In this document: positions 7,353-16,228 of the stretch, piece by piece
How positions within the stretch are numbered: the first letter of the stretch is position 1
Layout: every line of letters starts with the position of its first letter
From: CAYTTR01 sp964440805
Lineage (GTDB): Bacteria > Acidobacteriota > Aminicenantia > Aminicenantales > Aminicenantaceae
Reading direction: 5' to 3'
DNA length: 64,000 bases
Assembly (NCBI GenBank): GCA_964440805.1
Contig: CAYTTR010000001.1
Span: forward strand, 137,746-201,745
The notes under the pieces: generated by a model
Told to the model about the DNA's origin: nothing
What the model saw: only the letters and a program-made list of their open reading frames with translations
Database searches by the model: none
Translations under genes and position numbers: made by a program

Positions 7353-9710
7353 TCAGGTTTTTTTCTGCAGGAGCCAGACTAGAACAGAATGATCTCCGGC
7401 GGGTACTGTAATATCAACTGACTTACCATCAAAAACTCTTATTATCTGATCATTTATACGGAGTTGATACTTTCCATCAATAAGAAACCACAATTTCACT
7501 TTAACTTCATCAAGGCTCTTTATTTCAAAGGAAACCTCATTCTCGGAATAGAGAAAATGGCGGAAAACAGCACTCTTTTTACTTTTAAGAATTCTCTTGC
7601 CTTCCTCTTTTAACTCTATTACCGAGGGATATACTTTGAGTTCGTAATGACGGCCTTGAATAGCCAACCTTTCCAGGCGGCCTTTATTCTCAGGTTTAAG
7701 CATGCCAAACCTAAAGCCTTCCCAGGGAGTAAAATCCATGTATTCTTCTACTCCGAGTAAAGCGAAAAGAGGTCCCCAGCTCTGGAATCTTTGCCCGCCC
7801 GCCTCTCCTGTCCGAGAATCAAAATTTTCCGGGCATAACTGGTAATGCTCCCAAGTCCGCATAAACATAGAAGCGCTTCTCTTAGCCAATTCATAAGCCA
7901 CAGCATCGAACCGGTAGGCTTTCAAACCCTGGTAAACTAAATAATTAATTGGAGGCCAAATCGCACCTCTCCAGTACTGCTGATCCTTGAAAGCTGGATC
8001 ATTCCTGGAAATGGTGGGAATTACATATTCACCCCAGTATTCATCAGGATTAAGAAGCTTTTTTACCATTTTCATGGCTCTGTCACTATCAGGTATACCC
8101 GCCAATAAAGGATAAAAATTGGAGGCCGCTTTTCGGCTGGAAAAGCGCCCGTCCCAGTGCCGGTCAAAATAGAATTCTTCCCTCTCATCCCACAAATGCT
8201 GGTTGATAAGATTTTTCATTTCCTCATATTCTTTCATGTAAAAAGCATGGTCAGCTCGATTCCCCAAAATTATGGCAATTTGGGCAAGACACCAGGCATC
8301 CAGAGTGTACAGAGAATTAAGGTCAAGGCAATTCATGGTTAAAGTTCCGGTATTTCTGTTGAAAGAAGTATCATCCCAGTTGGGAAGATCATCCTGTCCT
8401 GATTCCCACCTGGCCCTTTGCTTCCCGGAAGCATTTTCTTCCCAGGGAGGGACATTTTTTGAAACAAGTTTTGAATCGGATCCCCATTCAAGCAGGCCGT
8501 CACCATTACCGTCTCTCCGGATTCGGCCGTCGGGAAGAGGCGTTTTCCAAAAGGAATGCCATTTTTTCAAGAAGGGATAGGCGAATTCCAAAATTTCCAT
8601 TTGTCCTGTTTTCTGAAAAAGTTTAAGGGTTACATAGCTTCCCACCGGAGGTTGTGACCTGTCAGGAGTTCCTCCAAAACGGCCTTTCCAGTTAGGAATA
8701 TTACCGTTGGGATACTGGGTCTCCAACACAGATTTTAAAACATCCACTGCCTGTTTGGTGCTTTCCAAGGAAAGTTCCAGGGCATTGAAGAAAGAATCCC
8801 ATTCGAAAATTGTCCAGTGGTCCTGGCTGCCGCCGGCACGAGGAAAAATCCATCTCCTGCCGGCTGGAGTATAAAAGCGATGCTTTCCTGGCTGGTAGAG
8901 GGTCATCCATAAAAGATTGTTGCTTACGGCCGCAGCAATTCCTTCATTAAATCTTTCCACTTTGACTCTTTTATCCTTGTACCTTTTTTCTTCGTCTTTC
9001 AAAATGGAATCTATGGTTCCTTCGTTCTTATAGCGATAGATATGATTTTCCAGAATTTTTGCTGTGGTATCCACTCCGGCGATGAAATAAAGGCTGTTTT
9101 TCTTCTCCATGGAAAAAGCCAGCCCCAACTCCTTCTCGGTTAATCCGGAAAACCTGGCCCGGTCTCCCTTACGGTTGGTCCAGAAAGTATATTGCCAAGC
9201 TGAATCTCCTGTTCCCTTGACCTGTCCATTGGGAAGAAGTTGATATTCCCCTCTAAGGTCCCAGGGGAAATAATGAACCACCTGGACCTCTATGTACTTG
9301 GGACTCTTTATCCTGCCTATTACTGTTTTCTCATCCCGGCGTGACCACTCCAGAACCAGGGCATCCTTATCTTTTGGAGTTTTTTTTAAGACCGGCGTTT
9401 CTCTCTTTTTACCGAAGGGAAGGCTCATATCGAATTTCACTCTGGCATACTGTCCATCCGGTGAATGAGGGCCAACCTCTGAGACTAAAAAGAGGAGGTC
9501 AATGCCATCGGCCAGCTGGTCATTCTTTTTAATCCTTAGGCGGAAGGAAAAAACTGACTCAGGAGACGGAGCGATAACAAGACCAGCCCATCCATCAGGA
9601 TCAAGGGCACCAATATAAACATCTTTCCAGGGATAAAAGACTTCCCCGGCAAGAGGAGAAAAAAGTACTGCTCCTGCGATAATAAAGGCTGTCAATATCC
9701 TGCGTTTCAT
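7353..9710 (-). CDS. Secreted glycoside hydrolase, GH63/trehalase-like (alpha/alpha)6 barrel
   Basis: 785 aa with a signal peptide (about residues 1-23, ending near LAGEVF). The C-terminal half has the GH63/MGH1/trehalase-like signature order: PRAGGSQDHWTIFEWDSFF, a QYPNGNIPNW segment, a GLLEWGSDS segment, ESGQDDLPNWDD, and QYWRGAIWPPINYL. These surround the two acidic catalytic residues in related enzymes. The N-terminal third is a beta-rich domain, as in YgjK-type enzymes. Probable function is exo-hydrolysis of an alpha-linked oligosaccharide in the periplasm or outside; linkage is unknown. It is a single gene on this strand after the aminotransferase (124-base gap), convergent with comA. 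Confidence 0.82.
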   Translation of the reverse strand: MKRRILTAFIIAGAVLFSPLAGEVFYPWKDVYIGALDPDGWAGLVIAPSPESVFSFRLRIKKNDQLADGIDLLFLVSEVGPHSPDGQYARVKFDMSLPFGKKRETPVLKKTPKDKDALVLEWSRRDEKTVIGRIKSPKYIEVQVVHYFPWDLRGEYQLLPNGQVKGTGDSAWQYTFWTNRKGDRARFSGLTEKELGLAFSMEKKNSLYFIAGVDTTAKILENHIYRYKNEGTIDSILKDEEKRYKDKRVKVERFNEGIAAAVSNNLLWMTLYQPGKHRFYTPAGRRWIFPRAGGSQDHWTIFEWDSFFNALELSLESTKQAVDVLKSVLETQYPNGNIPNWKGRFGGTPDRSQPPVGSYVTLKLFQKTGQMEILEFAYPFLKKWHSFWKTPLPDGRIRRDGNGDGLLEWGSDSKLVSKNVPPWEENASGKQRARWESGQDDLPNWDDTSFNRNTGTLTMNCLDLNSLYTLDAWCLAQIAIILGNRADHAFYMKEYEEMKNLINQHLWDEREEFYFDRHWDGRFSSRKAASNFYPLLAGIPDSDRAMKMVKKLLNPDEYWGEYVIPTISRNDPAFKDQQYWRGAIWPPINYLVYQGLKAYRFDAVAYELAKRSASMFMRTWEHYQLCPENFDSRTGEAGGQRFQSWGPLFALLGVEEYMDFTPWEGFRFGMLKPENKGRLERLAIQGRHYELKVYPSVIELKEEGKRILKSKKSAVFRHFLYSENEVSFEIKSLDEVKVKLWFLIDGKYQLRINDQIIRVFDGKSVDITVPAGDHSVLVWLLQKKT

Positions 9711-9834
9711 TTTGAATTTTTACTTCGAAGAAATATCAAACCGTCTTTAGTAATATAACTTAAATGTCAACATATTTCCAGGTATTCTTGACAGGTTAGA
9801 CATTCTCCTGAAACAAAATGATTCTATTTTTGTG

Positions 9835-11160
9835 TTAGACAGGAAGCCCGTTTTTGATATAATACCCAACAGCTTCAATAAATAAATCCAGATCCTTCAG
9901 AGGAGTGTAGATACTGGGAGTAACTCTAATGGCGGAAAGAGCCTTCTCCCCTTCATACGGTGGGGGAACCTCCAATGAAATGGTATAGATTTTATGTTCG
10001 GAAAAAAGAACCTCAGAAAGCTTCTTCATATCCATATTTTCCACTGTGAAAGTCCCAATACCACACGACTGTTCCCTGTCAAAGGAAGTTAAAATTTTTA
10101 CGCTTGGATATTCCATCAGGGCATTGGCCCAGTAATTTCTTAGGTACCGCAGTCTTTCCTCTTTTCTTTTTCCTCCGATGGCATGGTGGAATTCAAGAGC
10201 TTCTCCTATTGCCAATTTCAAATATTCCTGGTGAGTCCCAATGTGTTCAAACTTGCGGATATCATTTCCCAGGGGATCAGGAGCAGGAAAAAGCGGCCAT
10301 ATATCTTTTATTCTATCCTTTTTTACATAGAGAAAACCGGTTCCTATAGGAGCCATCATCCACTTGTGTAAATTGGCTCCATAAATGTCACAACCAAGGT
10401 CTTTCTGGGAAAATACCCAGTGTCCAAAAGCATGAGCCCCGTCAATCACCACCTCAATTCCCCGGCTGCGGGCCATCCGGCATATTTCCTTAACCGGAAA
10501 TATCTGTCCGGTGAGGTTTGTTATGTGACAGATCAGAATTAATCTTGTTCTGGAAGTGACCTGCGATTCAAAAAACTCAGTTAATTCTCCAAGATTTTTC
10601 GGAGGATAGGGAAATGAAAAGGTTCTTACTTTGACTCCTTCTCTTTTTTCCCTCTGAAAAAGAGCATTCTTCATGGATGGATAATCATGAGTGGTGGTTA
10701 AAACCTCATCACCTGGTTTCAGCTCCAAGCCAAGAAGAGCTATCTGCATAGATTCGGTAACATTTCTGGTAAGAGCAATCTCTTCAGGGGAACAGCCGAA
10801 AGTCTCGGCGATTTTTTTCCTGATTAGCTCTTTCCTCGGTCTTAGAATACTCCAGGAATTATAGGCCGGAGCTCCATTGGAAAACTCCATATAACGCTGG
10901 GCTGCCTGAATGGCTATTCGGGGAGCTGGATGAACACCTCCGTTATTCAAGTTAATCAGACTTCTGTCGGTAGCAAAGGCTTGCTGAACTTGAATCCAAA
11001 AATTTTCATCCTGGGCAATCTCTTCAGCCGGTTTATTTCCGGCTTCCTTAAGAGCTTCGGCCAATCCTGCTTGGGCTTCCTTGAAAGAAAGGCCATTCAG
11101 CCCCAAAGCACCTATTCCCAATCCCATGTTTTTCAAAAATGCCCTTCGTGATGGAGACAA
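9835..11160 (-). CDS. Tat-exported class V aminotransferase (isopenicillin-N epimerase-like)
   Basis: 441 aa. The N-terminus carries a twin-arginine signal (SRRAFLK at residues 4-10 followed by a hydrophobic stretch), implying folded export with cofactor. The body is a fold-type I PLP enzyme: an ALTRNVTESM cofactor loop, VIDGAHAFGHW with the PLP-pairing Asp, and GANLHKWM with the Schiff-base Lys. It resembles the isopenicillin N epimerase/cysteine desulfurase-like group. The physiological reaction is unknown; extracytoplasmic racemisation or beta-elimination of an amino acid or peptide is an inference. The long divergent spacer upstream (11161-11479) separates it from the DUF362 gene. Confidence 0.83.
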   Translation of the reverse strand: MSPSRRAFLKNMGLGIGALGLNGLSFKEAQAGLAEALKEAGNKPAEEIAQDENFWIQVQQAFATDRSLINLNNGGVHPAPRIAIQAAQRYMEFSNGAPAYNSWSILRPRKELIRKKIAETFGCSPEEIALTRNVTESMQIALLGLELKPGDEVLTTTHDYPSMKNALFQREKREGVKVRTFSFPYPPKNLGELTEFFESQVTSRTRLILICHITNLTGQIFPVKEICRMARSRGIEVVIDGAHAFGHWVFSQKDLGCDIYGANLHKWMMAPIGTGFLYVKKDRIKDIWPLFPAPDPLGNDIRKFEHIGTHQEYLKLAIGEALEFHHAIGGKRKEERLRYLRNYWANALMEYPSVKILTSFDREQSCGIGTFTVENMDMKKLSEVLFSEHKIYTISLEVPPPYEGEKALSAIRVTPSIYTPLKDLDLFIEAVGYYIKNGLPV

Positions 11161-11275
11161 AGTAACCTCCTTATAATCAAGTTGTTATTAGGGTATATTT
11201 CTTTTTTTAATATAAGTCAACCTTCTACCCATCAGAAAATTCCCCAACTTCTTTTAATCGAAGTAAGCTGATTAG

Positions 11276-11336
11276 TCTATTCAGTCTGTTTGGTCTATTC
11301 AGTCTGTTTGGTCTATTCAGTCTGTTTGGTCTATTC
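11276..11336. repeat. Tandem repeat, 18-bp unit, 3.4 copies
   Basis: The unit tctattcagtctgtttgg is repeated exactly three times in a row, plus 7 further bases. It lies in the divergent spacer 11161-11479 between the Tat-aminotransferase (-) and the DUF362 protein (+). The same spacer also holds three closely spaced TAACGC words (11371-11388) and the hairpin repeat at 11397-11430. No ORF fits the repeat. Units abut with no spacer, so this is a minisatellite, not a CRISPR array. Confidence 0.9.
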
Positions 11337-11396
11337 ATTATCCTACTAAGCTCTCACTGAGCAATAACGCTAGTAACGCAAATAACGCATTTCTTC

Positions 11397-11430
11397 AGGG
11401 GAAGGGGTGTCCCTTTGGGGAACGTCCCCC
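11397..11430. repeat. GC-rich palindromic (REP-like) hairpin
   Basis: The G/C-rich segment contains GGGGAACGTCCCC, which can form a 5-bp hairpin, and the core ggggtgtccctttggggaac, which is also found at about 1129-1146. It is followed by a T7 run (11431-11437), so it resembles an intrinsic terminator on the plus strand. It sits just upstream of the DUF362 promoter. It is probably a dispersed palindromic repeat. Confidence 0.5.
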
Positions 11431-11463
11431 TTTTTTTAAACTGGAATTCCAAGAAACATTCAG

Positions 11464-11469
11464 TATAAT
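11464..11469 (+). promoter_or_regulatory. Candidate -10 box deciding the DUF362 gene start
   Basis: A perfect TATAAT lies 10 bases before the ATG at 11480. It overlaps the alternative in-frame ATG at 11468, so that earlier start is unlikely. Transcription would begin about 4 bases before 11480, giving an almost leaderless mRNA; no Shine-Dalgarno sequence is present. No convincing -35 box was seen. Confidence 0.5.
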
Positions 11470-11479
11470 GGAAAGTCAA

Positions 11480-12655
11480 ATGAGCCTTGTTTCCATCGTC
11501 ACCTGCAAATCCTATCAAAGAAATGAGCTTCATGAATCTTTGGCCGAAACCTTTTCTCTCCTGGGAGGATTGGAAAATATAATAAAAAGAGGAAGCAGTA
11601 TCCTGGTTAAAATCAATCACCTTTCCCCTCCTTCGCAACCGGAGAAAGCCATAATTACACACCCAGCGTTCACTCGAGCAGTGCTTTCCTTTCTCAAGGA
11701 CCTGGGTTGTCAAGTTACTGTAGGAGACGATATCCAATCCAAAGATAGAGATGGTTTTTTAATCTCTAAGTACAGGCAGGTCTGTGGTGAAATGGGAGTA
11801 AGGTTGGTTAACTTCAAAGAATTGGGATTTAGACGAATTCCTTGCCAGGGAGATGTTCTGAAAGAGGTGCTGGTTTCTCCTCTTGTTCTTGAAACAGACT
11901 ACCTTCTTAACCTGCCTAAACTCAAAACCCATGCCTTGACCGTATTTACCGGCGCTGTGAAAAATCTTTTCGGAGTGATTCCTTACGGACTCAGGTTGAC
12001 TCACCACAGCCGTTATTCTGACCAAGATTCATTCGCCCGGATGTTGGTGGATATCTTTTCTTGTGCCAAACCATCATTATCCATCATGGATGCTGTAGTA
12101 GCAATGGAAGGAGAAGGACCTTCAGGAGGCAATCCCCGCAAAGCAGGGCTAATCCTGGCTTCAAGAGATGCTGTTGCTCTGGATTCTGTTGCCTGCCGAT
12201 TAATTGGCATTTCGCCTTTCCAAGTGAATACAACCGTTTTCGCTCACCAAAGAGGACTGGGAGAAATAAATCATGACAAAATCCTGGTAACTGGAGGAAA
12301 GATTGAAGACCTCATTGTCAAAGGGTTCAAACCTTCAAGGGCAGTCAACCTAACCAGAAAAAAACTTCCTCAAACTCTTTATGCATTTATCCAAGACCAG
12401 CTTCATTTGATACCGGAAATTATTCCCTCCCGATGTACGGCTTGTCTTGAGTGCCTGAATGTTTGTCCCTGCCAGGCTATAAGTCTCCAAAATGAAAAAG
12501 CCGTCGTCAATAAAAATCTTTGCCTTCATTGTCTTTGTTGCCATGAAGTCTGCCGCTACCAAGCAGTAGAACTGAAACAAAGAATTTTCGGTCGCCTGGT
12601 CCGGATGTTTTCAGACTTAAGAGAAAGAGTTTTTTCTAAGGACCGACATCACTGA
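11480..12655 (+). CDS. DUF362 domain protein with C-terminal 2x[4Fe-4S] ferredoxin domain
   Basis: 391 aa from the chosen ATG; another ATG 12 bases upstream lies inside a TATAAT box. The first 300 residues match the DUF362 pattern: a KINHLSP segment, the repeated LNLPKLKTHALT, GAVKNLFG and MDAVVAMEGEGP. The C-terminus carries two cluster motifs, CTACLECLNVCP and CLHCLCCHEVC, each with four cysteines spaced for a [4Fe-4S] cluster. DUF362-ferredoxin fusions are common in anaerobes, with undefined redox roles. No transmembrane segment is seen, so it is probably cytoplasmic. The M20 peptidase follows 34 bases downstream. Confidence 0.85.
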   Translation: MSLVSIVTCKSYQRNELHESLAETFSLLGGLENIIKRGSSILVKINHLSPPSQPEKAIITHPAFTRAVLSFLKDLGCQVTVGDDIQSKDRDGFLISKYRQVCGEMGVRLVNFKELGFRRIPCQGDVLKEVLVSPLVLETDYLLNLPKLKTHALTVFTGAVKNLFGVIPYGLRLTHHSRYSDQDSFARMLVDIFSCAKPSLSIMDAVVAMEGEGPSGGNPRKAGLILASRDAVALDSVACRLIGISPFQVNTTVFAHQRGLGEINHDKILVTGGKIEDLIVKGFKPSRAVNLTRKKLPQTLYAFIQDQLHLIPEIIPSRCTACLECLNVCPCQAISLQNEKAVVNKNLCLHCLCCHEVCRYQAVELKQRIFGRLVRMFSDLRERVFSKDRHH

Positions 12656-12689
12656 CTTAAAAGAAATACGGATATTAATAGGAGATAAG

Positions 12690-13826
12690 ATGAAAGAAAT
12701 AAATTTAAACTGGAAAGGCTATTTCAAGGAAAAGCAAGAGGAAATGGTCCATCTCCTTGAATCCTTAGTGAATCTGGAATCACCAAGCCAGGACAAAAAG
12801 TCTGTAGACCGCTGCTCCTCTTTTCTCCTCAATGAGCTCAACCAGATCGGATTACAAACAAAGGTTCACCCTCAGGTAGAAACAGGAGATATCATAACAG
12901 CAGAATATCCCCAGGAAAAAGGCAGCGAACAAATTCTTCTTCTTACCCATATCGATACAGTCTGGCCAGTAGGAACAATAAAAAAAATGCCTTTTTCAAT
13001 CAAAGGGGATAAAATTTTCGGCCCGGGCGTATTGGATATGAAGGCGGGCTTGGTTCAGGCTGTTTTTGCTATCAAAGGGCTGTTGAATAAAGATTTGCTT
13101 CCAGGGAAAAAAATAACTCTTTTCGTCAATTCAGCCGAAGAAATCGGCAGTGAGTCATCATACCGTCTTATTAAAGATCTGGCAGAAGCATCTTCAGCGG
13201 TTTTCTGCCTTGAACCTGCTTTGCCCGGTGGAGGATTGAAGCTTAAAAGAAAAGGCAGGCTGGTCTTCGAAGTCGAAACTCGGGGAAAAGCGGCCCATGC
13301 TGGCACACCGGAGAAAGGTCTAAACGCTATCGAGGAACTTGTTCTTCAGCTTCATCAACTTCGCCGGATAAGAACTAAAAGTATTTCCCTGAACATGGGA
13401 ACTATCCAGGGTGGGACAAAAGCTAACGTGGTAGCTGAACAGGCTCTAACCGTGATAGACATACGTTTCTGGAAGAAAATTGAACAGGACAACCTTCTCC
13501 AAAAATTTCAGCATATCAAACCCATCTTGCCTGGAGCCAGCATTTCTTTTTCTCTCAAAAGCCTTACACCTCCCATGGAGAAAAATCCTGCTTCAACCAG
13601 CCTCTTTAATAAAGTCAAAAAAATTGCCTCCTTAGCCGGCATCAAGATATGGGCCGGGAAATCGGGAGGGGGCTCTGATGCTTCAGTCGCTTCTCAAGCT
13701 GGAGCGGCAGTCCTGGATGGACTCGGACCTGAGGGAGAAGGTATTCACGCTGAAAACGAACACCTTCTTCTTTCATCCCTTATCGAACGGACTGCTTTGC
13801 TGGCTGAAATCCTCCAAAAACTGTGA
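12690..13826 (+). CDS. M20 family metallopeptidase (glutamate carboxypeptidase-like)
   Basis: 378 aa, no signal peptide. Zinc-site motifs are present: LLTHIDTVWP (His and Asp), GPGVLDMKAG (bridging Asp), NSAEEIGS (catalytic Glu pair) and a C-terminal GIHAENEH (His). The dimerisation domain contains GKAAHAGTPEKG, with the substrate-contacting His. It resembles the CPG2/ArgE/DapE subgroup that cleaves N-acyl or C-terminal amino acids. The start has a clear AGGAGAT ribosome site. A foldback repeat begins 33 bases after the stop. Confidence 0.88.
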   Translation: MKEINLNWKGYFKEKQEEMVHLLESLVNLESPSQDKKSVDRCSSFLLNELNQIGLQTKVHPQVETGDIITAEYPQEKGSEQILLLTHIDTVWPVGTIKKMPFSIKGDKIFGPGVLDMKAGLVQAVFAIKGLLNKDLLPGKKITLFVNSAEEIGSESSYRLIKDLAEASSAVFCLEPALPGGGLKLKRKGRLVFEVETRGKAAHAGTPEKGLNAIEELVLQLHQLRRIRTKSISLNMGTIQGGTKANVVAEQALTVIDIRFWKKIEQDNLLQKFQHIKPILPGASISFSLKSLTPPMEKNPASTSLFNKVKKIASLAGIKIWAGKSGGGSDASVASQAGAAVLDGLGPEGEGIHAENEHLLLSSLIERTALLAEILQKL

Positions 13827-13858
13827 ACTTAAAAGAACTCGATGGTAAAGTTAATCAG

Positions 13859-14013
13859 CCTGGACTATTCATAAAAAAGGCCGATACCTTTTATATAACA
13901 AAGACTATGAATAACTTAAAAGATTTTCTCTCGGCGCAGGCAAAGAAAGTGAGTTTATTAAATTCTGCCATTAAATCTTATCTAAAATCGGCCTTTTTAA
14001 AAAATAGTCCAGG
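13859..14013. mobile_element. 155-bp foldback (MITE-like) repeat, copy 1
   Basis: This element is bounded by near-perfect terminal inverted repeats of about 27 bp: cctggactattcataaaa... on the left and ...ttaaaaaatagtccagg on the right, both carrying the ggccgat/atcggcc core. It is exactly 155 bp, like the copy at 18246. It encodes no transposase, although a chance ORF runs through it. It begins 33 bases downstream of the M20 peptidase stop. Full foldback would give a long hairpin transcript at that gene's 3' end. Confidence 0.85.
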
Positions 14014-14038
14014 TTAGTTCAGGTGGATCAATGCGAAA

Positions 14039-14067
14039 TTGAGTTTTCCTGAAGGTCATTATATAAT
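14039..14067 (+). promoter_or_regulatory. Sigma-70-type promoter of the aminotransferase/serA operon
   Basis: TTGAGT (14039-14044), a 17-base spacer and a perfect TATAAT (14062-14067) lie 40 bases upstream of the aminotransferase ATG and just beyond the foldback repeat. The spacing is optimal for the housekeeping sigma factor. Confidence 0.65.
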
Positions 14068-14107
14068 TAAAAGTTAAATTTTTCCTTTGAAATAACAGAT
14101 TATATCG

Positions 14108-15253
14108 ATGATAAAGAAAAAATATCTTCTCTCACCGGGGCCTACTCCAATCCCGAATTCTGTTCTCTCCATTGCCGCTAAACCTATAATTCATCATCGC
14201 ACTCCAGAATTCTCAAACATTTTCATGGAAGTAAGCGAAGGATTGAAATATGTTTTTCAAACCAAAGAAGATGTCTTTATTCTCGCTTCTTCAGGAACAG
14301 GAGCCATGGAAATGGCTGTGGTTAACACCGTCTCTCCTGAAGAAAAAGTTATCACTATCAACGGCGGAAAATTCGGCAACAGATGGAGCCATCTCTGTCA
14401 TGCTTATGGAGCCAAAGTCAAGGAAATTGAAATAGAATGGGGAAAGGATTTCACCAAAGAACAACTGAGTCGTGAATTGGAAAATCAACCGGATACAAGA
14501 GCCGTTTTCTCCACTCTTTCTGAAACCTCAACCGGTACTGTTTATGACATTCAGGGTTATGGAGAAGTAGTTTCAAAAACAAAGGCTCTCTTAATAGTAG
14601 ACGGCATATCCGGATTAGGTGCCATGCCTTGTCCCATGGACGAATGGAATATTGATGTCATGATTTCGGCTTCCCAAAAATCTTTCATGGCCCCACCAGG
14701 CCTGGCCTATATTGCCTTCAGTCCGAAAGCCTGGGAGGTTGTAGAAACCTGTACCTCCCGGAAATATTACTTAGATGCCAAAAAATATAAAGAAGGTCTG
14801 CAAAGAAAAACATCTCCTTTTACTCCCGCCATATCCCTAATCATCCAACAGAAAGAGGCCCTCCGTCTAATCAAGTCTTGGGGTCTTGAGAAATTATTTG
14901 AAAATCACCGGATTTTGGGAGAAGCTGCCCGGGGCGGTGTGCAGGCTCTTGGAATGGAACTTTTCTCTCACAAGCCAGGGAACATTCTGACTGCCGTTAA
15001 GGTTCCCAGTGTAATTGATGGAGTGCAATTGGTCAAACTCATGCAGCAAAAATACGGCGCTTACATTGCCGGCGGACAGGGTGCTTATAAAGGAAAACTT
15101 TTTCGGCTTTCCCATTTAGGTTATATGGGAGGATTTGATATAATCACTGCCTTATCCGCATTGGAAATGTCATTATCCGAGCTTGGCTTCGACTTCCAAA
15201 GAGGCGAAGCTGTCAAAGCTGCGGAAGAAATCATAAAGGAGAACTGGCAATGA
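14108..15253 (+). CDS. Class V aminotransferase, alanine-glyoxylate/serine-pyruvate type
   Basis: 381 aa. It has the small, soluble AGXT/SgaA pattern: LLSPGPTPIP at the N-terminus, SSGTGAMEMAV, LSETSTGTVYD, IVDGISGLGA with the PLP-pairing Asp, and SASQKSFMAPPG with the Schiff-base Lys. In several bacteria and archaea such proteins paired with a SerA homologue transaminate phosphohydroxypyruvate or related oxo-acids. Here the next gene is a SerA-like dehydrogenase overlapping by 4 bases (ATGA), so a role in serine synthesis or glyoxylate/serine interconversion is likely. Confidence 0.87.
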   Translation: MIKKKYLLSPGPTPIPNSVLSIAAKPIIHHRTPEFSNIFMEVSEGLKYVFQTKEDVFILASSGTGAMEMAVVNTVSPEEKVITINGGKFGNRWSHLCHAYGAKVKEIEIEWGKDFTKEQLSRELENQPDTRAVFSTLSETSTGTVYDIQGYGEVVSKTKALLIVDGISGLGAMPCPMDEWNIDVMISASQKSFMAPPGLAYIAFSPKAWEVVETCTSRKYYLDAKKYKEGLQRKTSPFTPAISLIIQQKEALRLIKSWGLEKLFENHRILGEAARGGVQALGMELFSHKPGNILTAVKVPSVIDGVQLVKLMQQKYGAYIAGGQGAYKGKLFRLSHLGYMGGFDIITALSALEMSLSELGFDFQRGEAVKAAEEIIKENWQ

Positions 15254-16152
15254 AAAAAATACTTATCGCCGATCCCTTAAATCCGGAAGCATCAGAGAAA
15301 ATAAAGTCTAATCCGGATTTTGAGGTTACCGAAAAATTCGGAATGAATGAAGGGGAACTGATTAAAACCATACCTGCTTTTCAGGCCGTAGTGGTCCGTA
15401 GTGCCACAAAAGTAACCGGTAAAGTAATTGATGCCGCTGACAATTTAAAACTCATCGTCAGGGCTGGAATCGGACTGGACAACATTGATGTCCAGGCTGC
15501 CAGGTCCAAAGGAATCGAAGTAGCCAATACTCCCGCTGCTACCACCATATCTGTAGCGGAACTCACATTTTCCTTAATGTTAGGAGCAGTCCGCAACCTA
15601 AGTAAGGCTGTCCTTTCCATGAAATCTCACAAATGGGAAAAAAAAGCCCTCTCCGGTACTGAGCTCTATGGAAAAACCCTGGGGATTATTGGAAGCGGCC
15701 GTATAGGACTGGCAGTGGCGGAAAGAGCACTGGCTTTCGGCATGAAAGTAGTCGCCTTTGATATCGTTTCTATTAAAAACAAACTTAATATCAAACAGAT
15801 TAGCCTTGAGGAGCTTTTCAGTCAGGCTGACATCATTTCTCTCCATCTTCCCAAAACTCCTGAAACAAGCCATATGTTGGGGGATAAGGAATTTTCCAAA
15901 ATGAAGGATGGAGTTATTTTGGTCAATGCTTCCCGGGGAGGAGTCGTAGACGAGAAAGCCTTGCTTAAAGCGCTTGAGAGCGGAAAAGTAAAAGCGGCTG
16001 CCCTTGATGTTTACGAAAAAGAACCTCCTGAAGATTTCACTTTGATTGACCATCCTAACGTCCTTCCTACTCCCCATATCGGTGCCGCAGCCAAGGAAGG
16101 ACAGAAAAGAGCCGGTTTAGAAGTGGCCAGGGTTCTTGAAGAGAGGCTATAA
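15250..16152 (+). CDS. serA: D-3-phosphoglycerate dehydrogenase-like 2-hydroxyacid dehydrogenase
   Basis: 300 aa, the short form without intervening or ACT regulatory domains. Motifs are those of the D-isomer 2-hydroxyacid dehydrogenases: VVRSATKV, RAGIGLDNID, the NAD-binding GIIGSGRIGLAVA, NASRGGVVDE with the catalytic Arg, ALDVYEKEPP with the catalytic Glu, and TPHIGAAAKEG with the catalytic His. It overlaps the aminotransferase by ATGA, the classical arrangement for serine biosynthesis. Lack of an ACT domain suggests no serine feedback through that route. The symbol is by homology; other D-2-hydroxyacids cannot be excluded. Confidence 0.82.
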   Translation: MKKILIADPLNPEASEKIKSNPDFEVTEKFGMNEGELIKTIPAFQAVVVRSATKVTGKVIDAADNLKLIVRAGIGLDNIDVQAARSKGIEVANTPAATTISVAELTFSLMLGAVRNLSKAVLSMKSHKWEKKALSGTELYGKTLGIIGSGRIGLAVAERALAFGMKVVAFDIVSIKNKLNIKQISLEELFSQADIISLHLPKTPETSHMLGDKEFSKMKDGVILVNASRGGVVDEKALLKALESGKVKAAALDVYEKEPPEDFTLIDHPNVLPTPHIGAAAKEGQKRAGLEVARVLEERL

Positions 16153-16184
16153 CAGCAGTAAAATAAAAGAGTAAATATACTAAA

Positions 16185-16202
16185 AAGGCGCTTTACCGCC
16201 TT
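16185..16202 (+). terminator. Small hairpin between serA-like and cysteine desulfurase genes
   Basis: AAGGCG, a 6-base loop and CGCCTT form a 6-bp stem in the 76-base gap. It is not followed by a clear T-run, so it is more likely an mRNA-stability or attenuation hairpin than a strong terminator. Confidence 0.35.
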
Positions 16203-16228
16203 AATGAGGCTTTATCGAAGAGGAGAAG

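Noticed and set aside
11276..11336. Possible CRISPR array
   Set aside because: Units are 18 bp and directly adjacent with no spacers; no cas genes are present.
13823..14017. 64-codon ORF after the M20 peptidase
   Set aside because: It starts with GTG inside the peptidase stop region and runs through the 155-bp foldback repeat; its sequence is explained by the repeat and has no ribosome site or domain.
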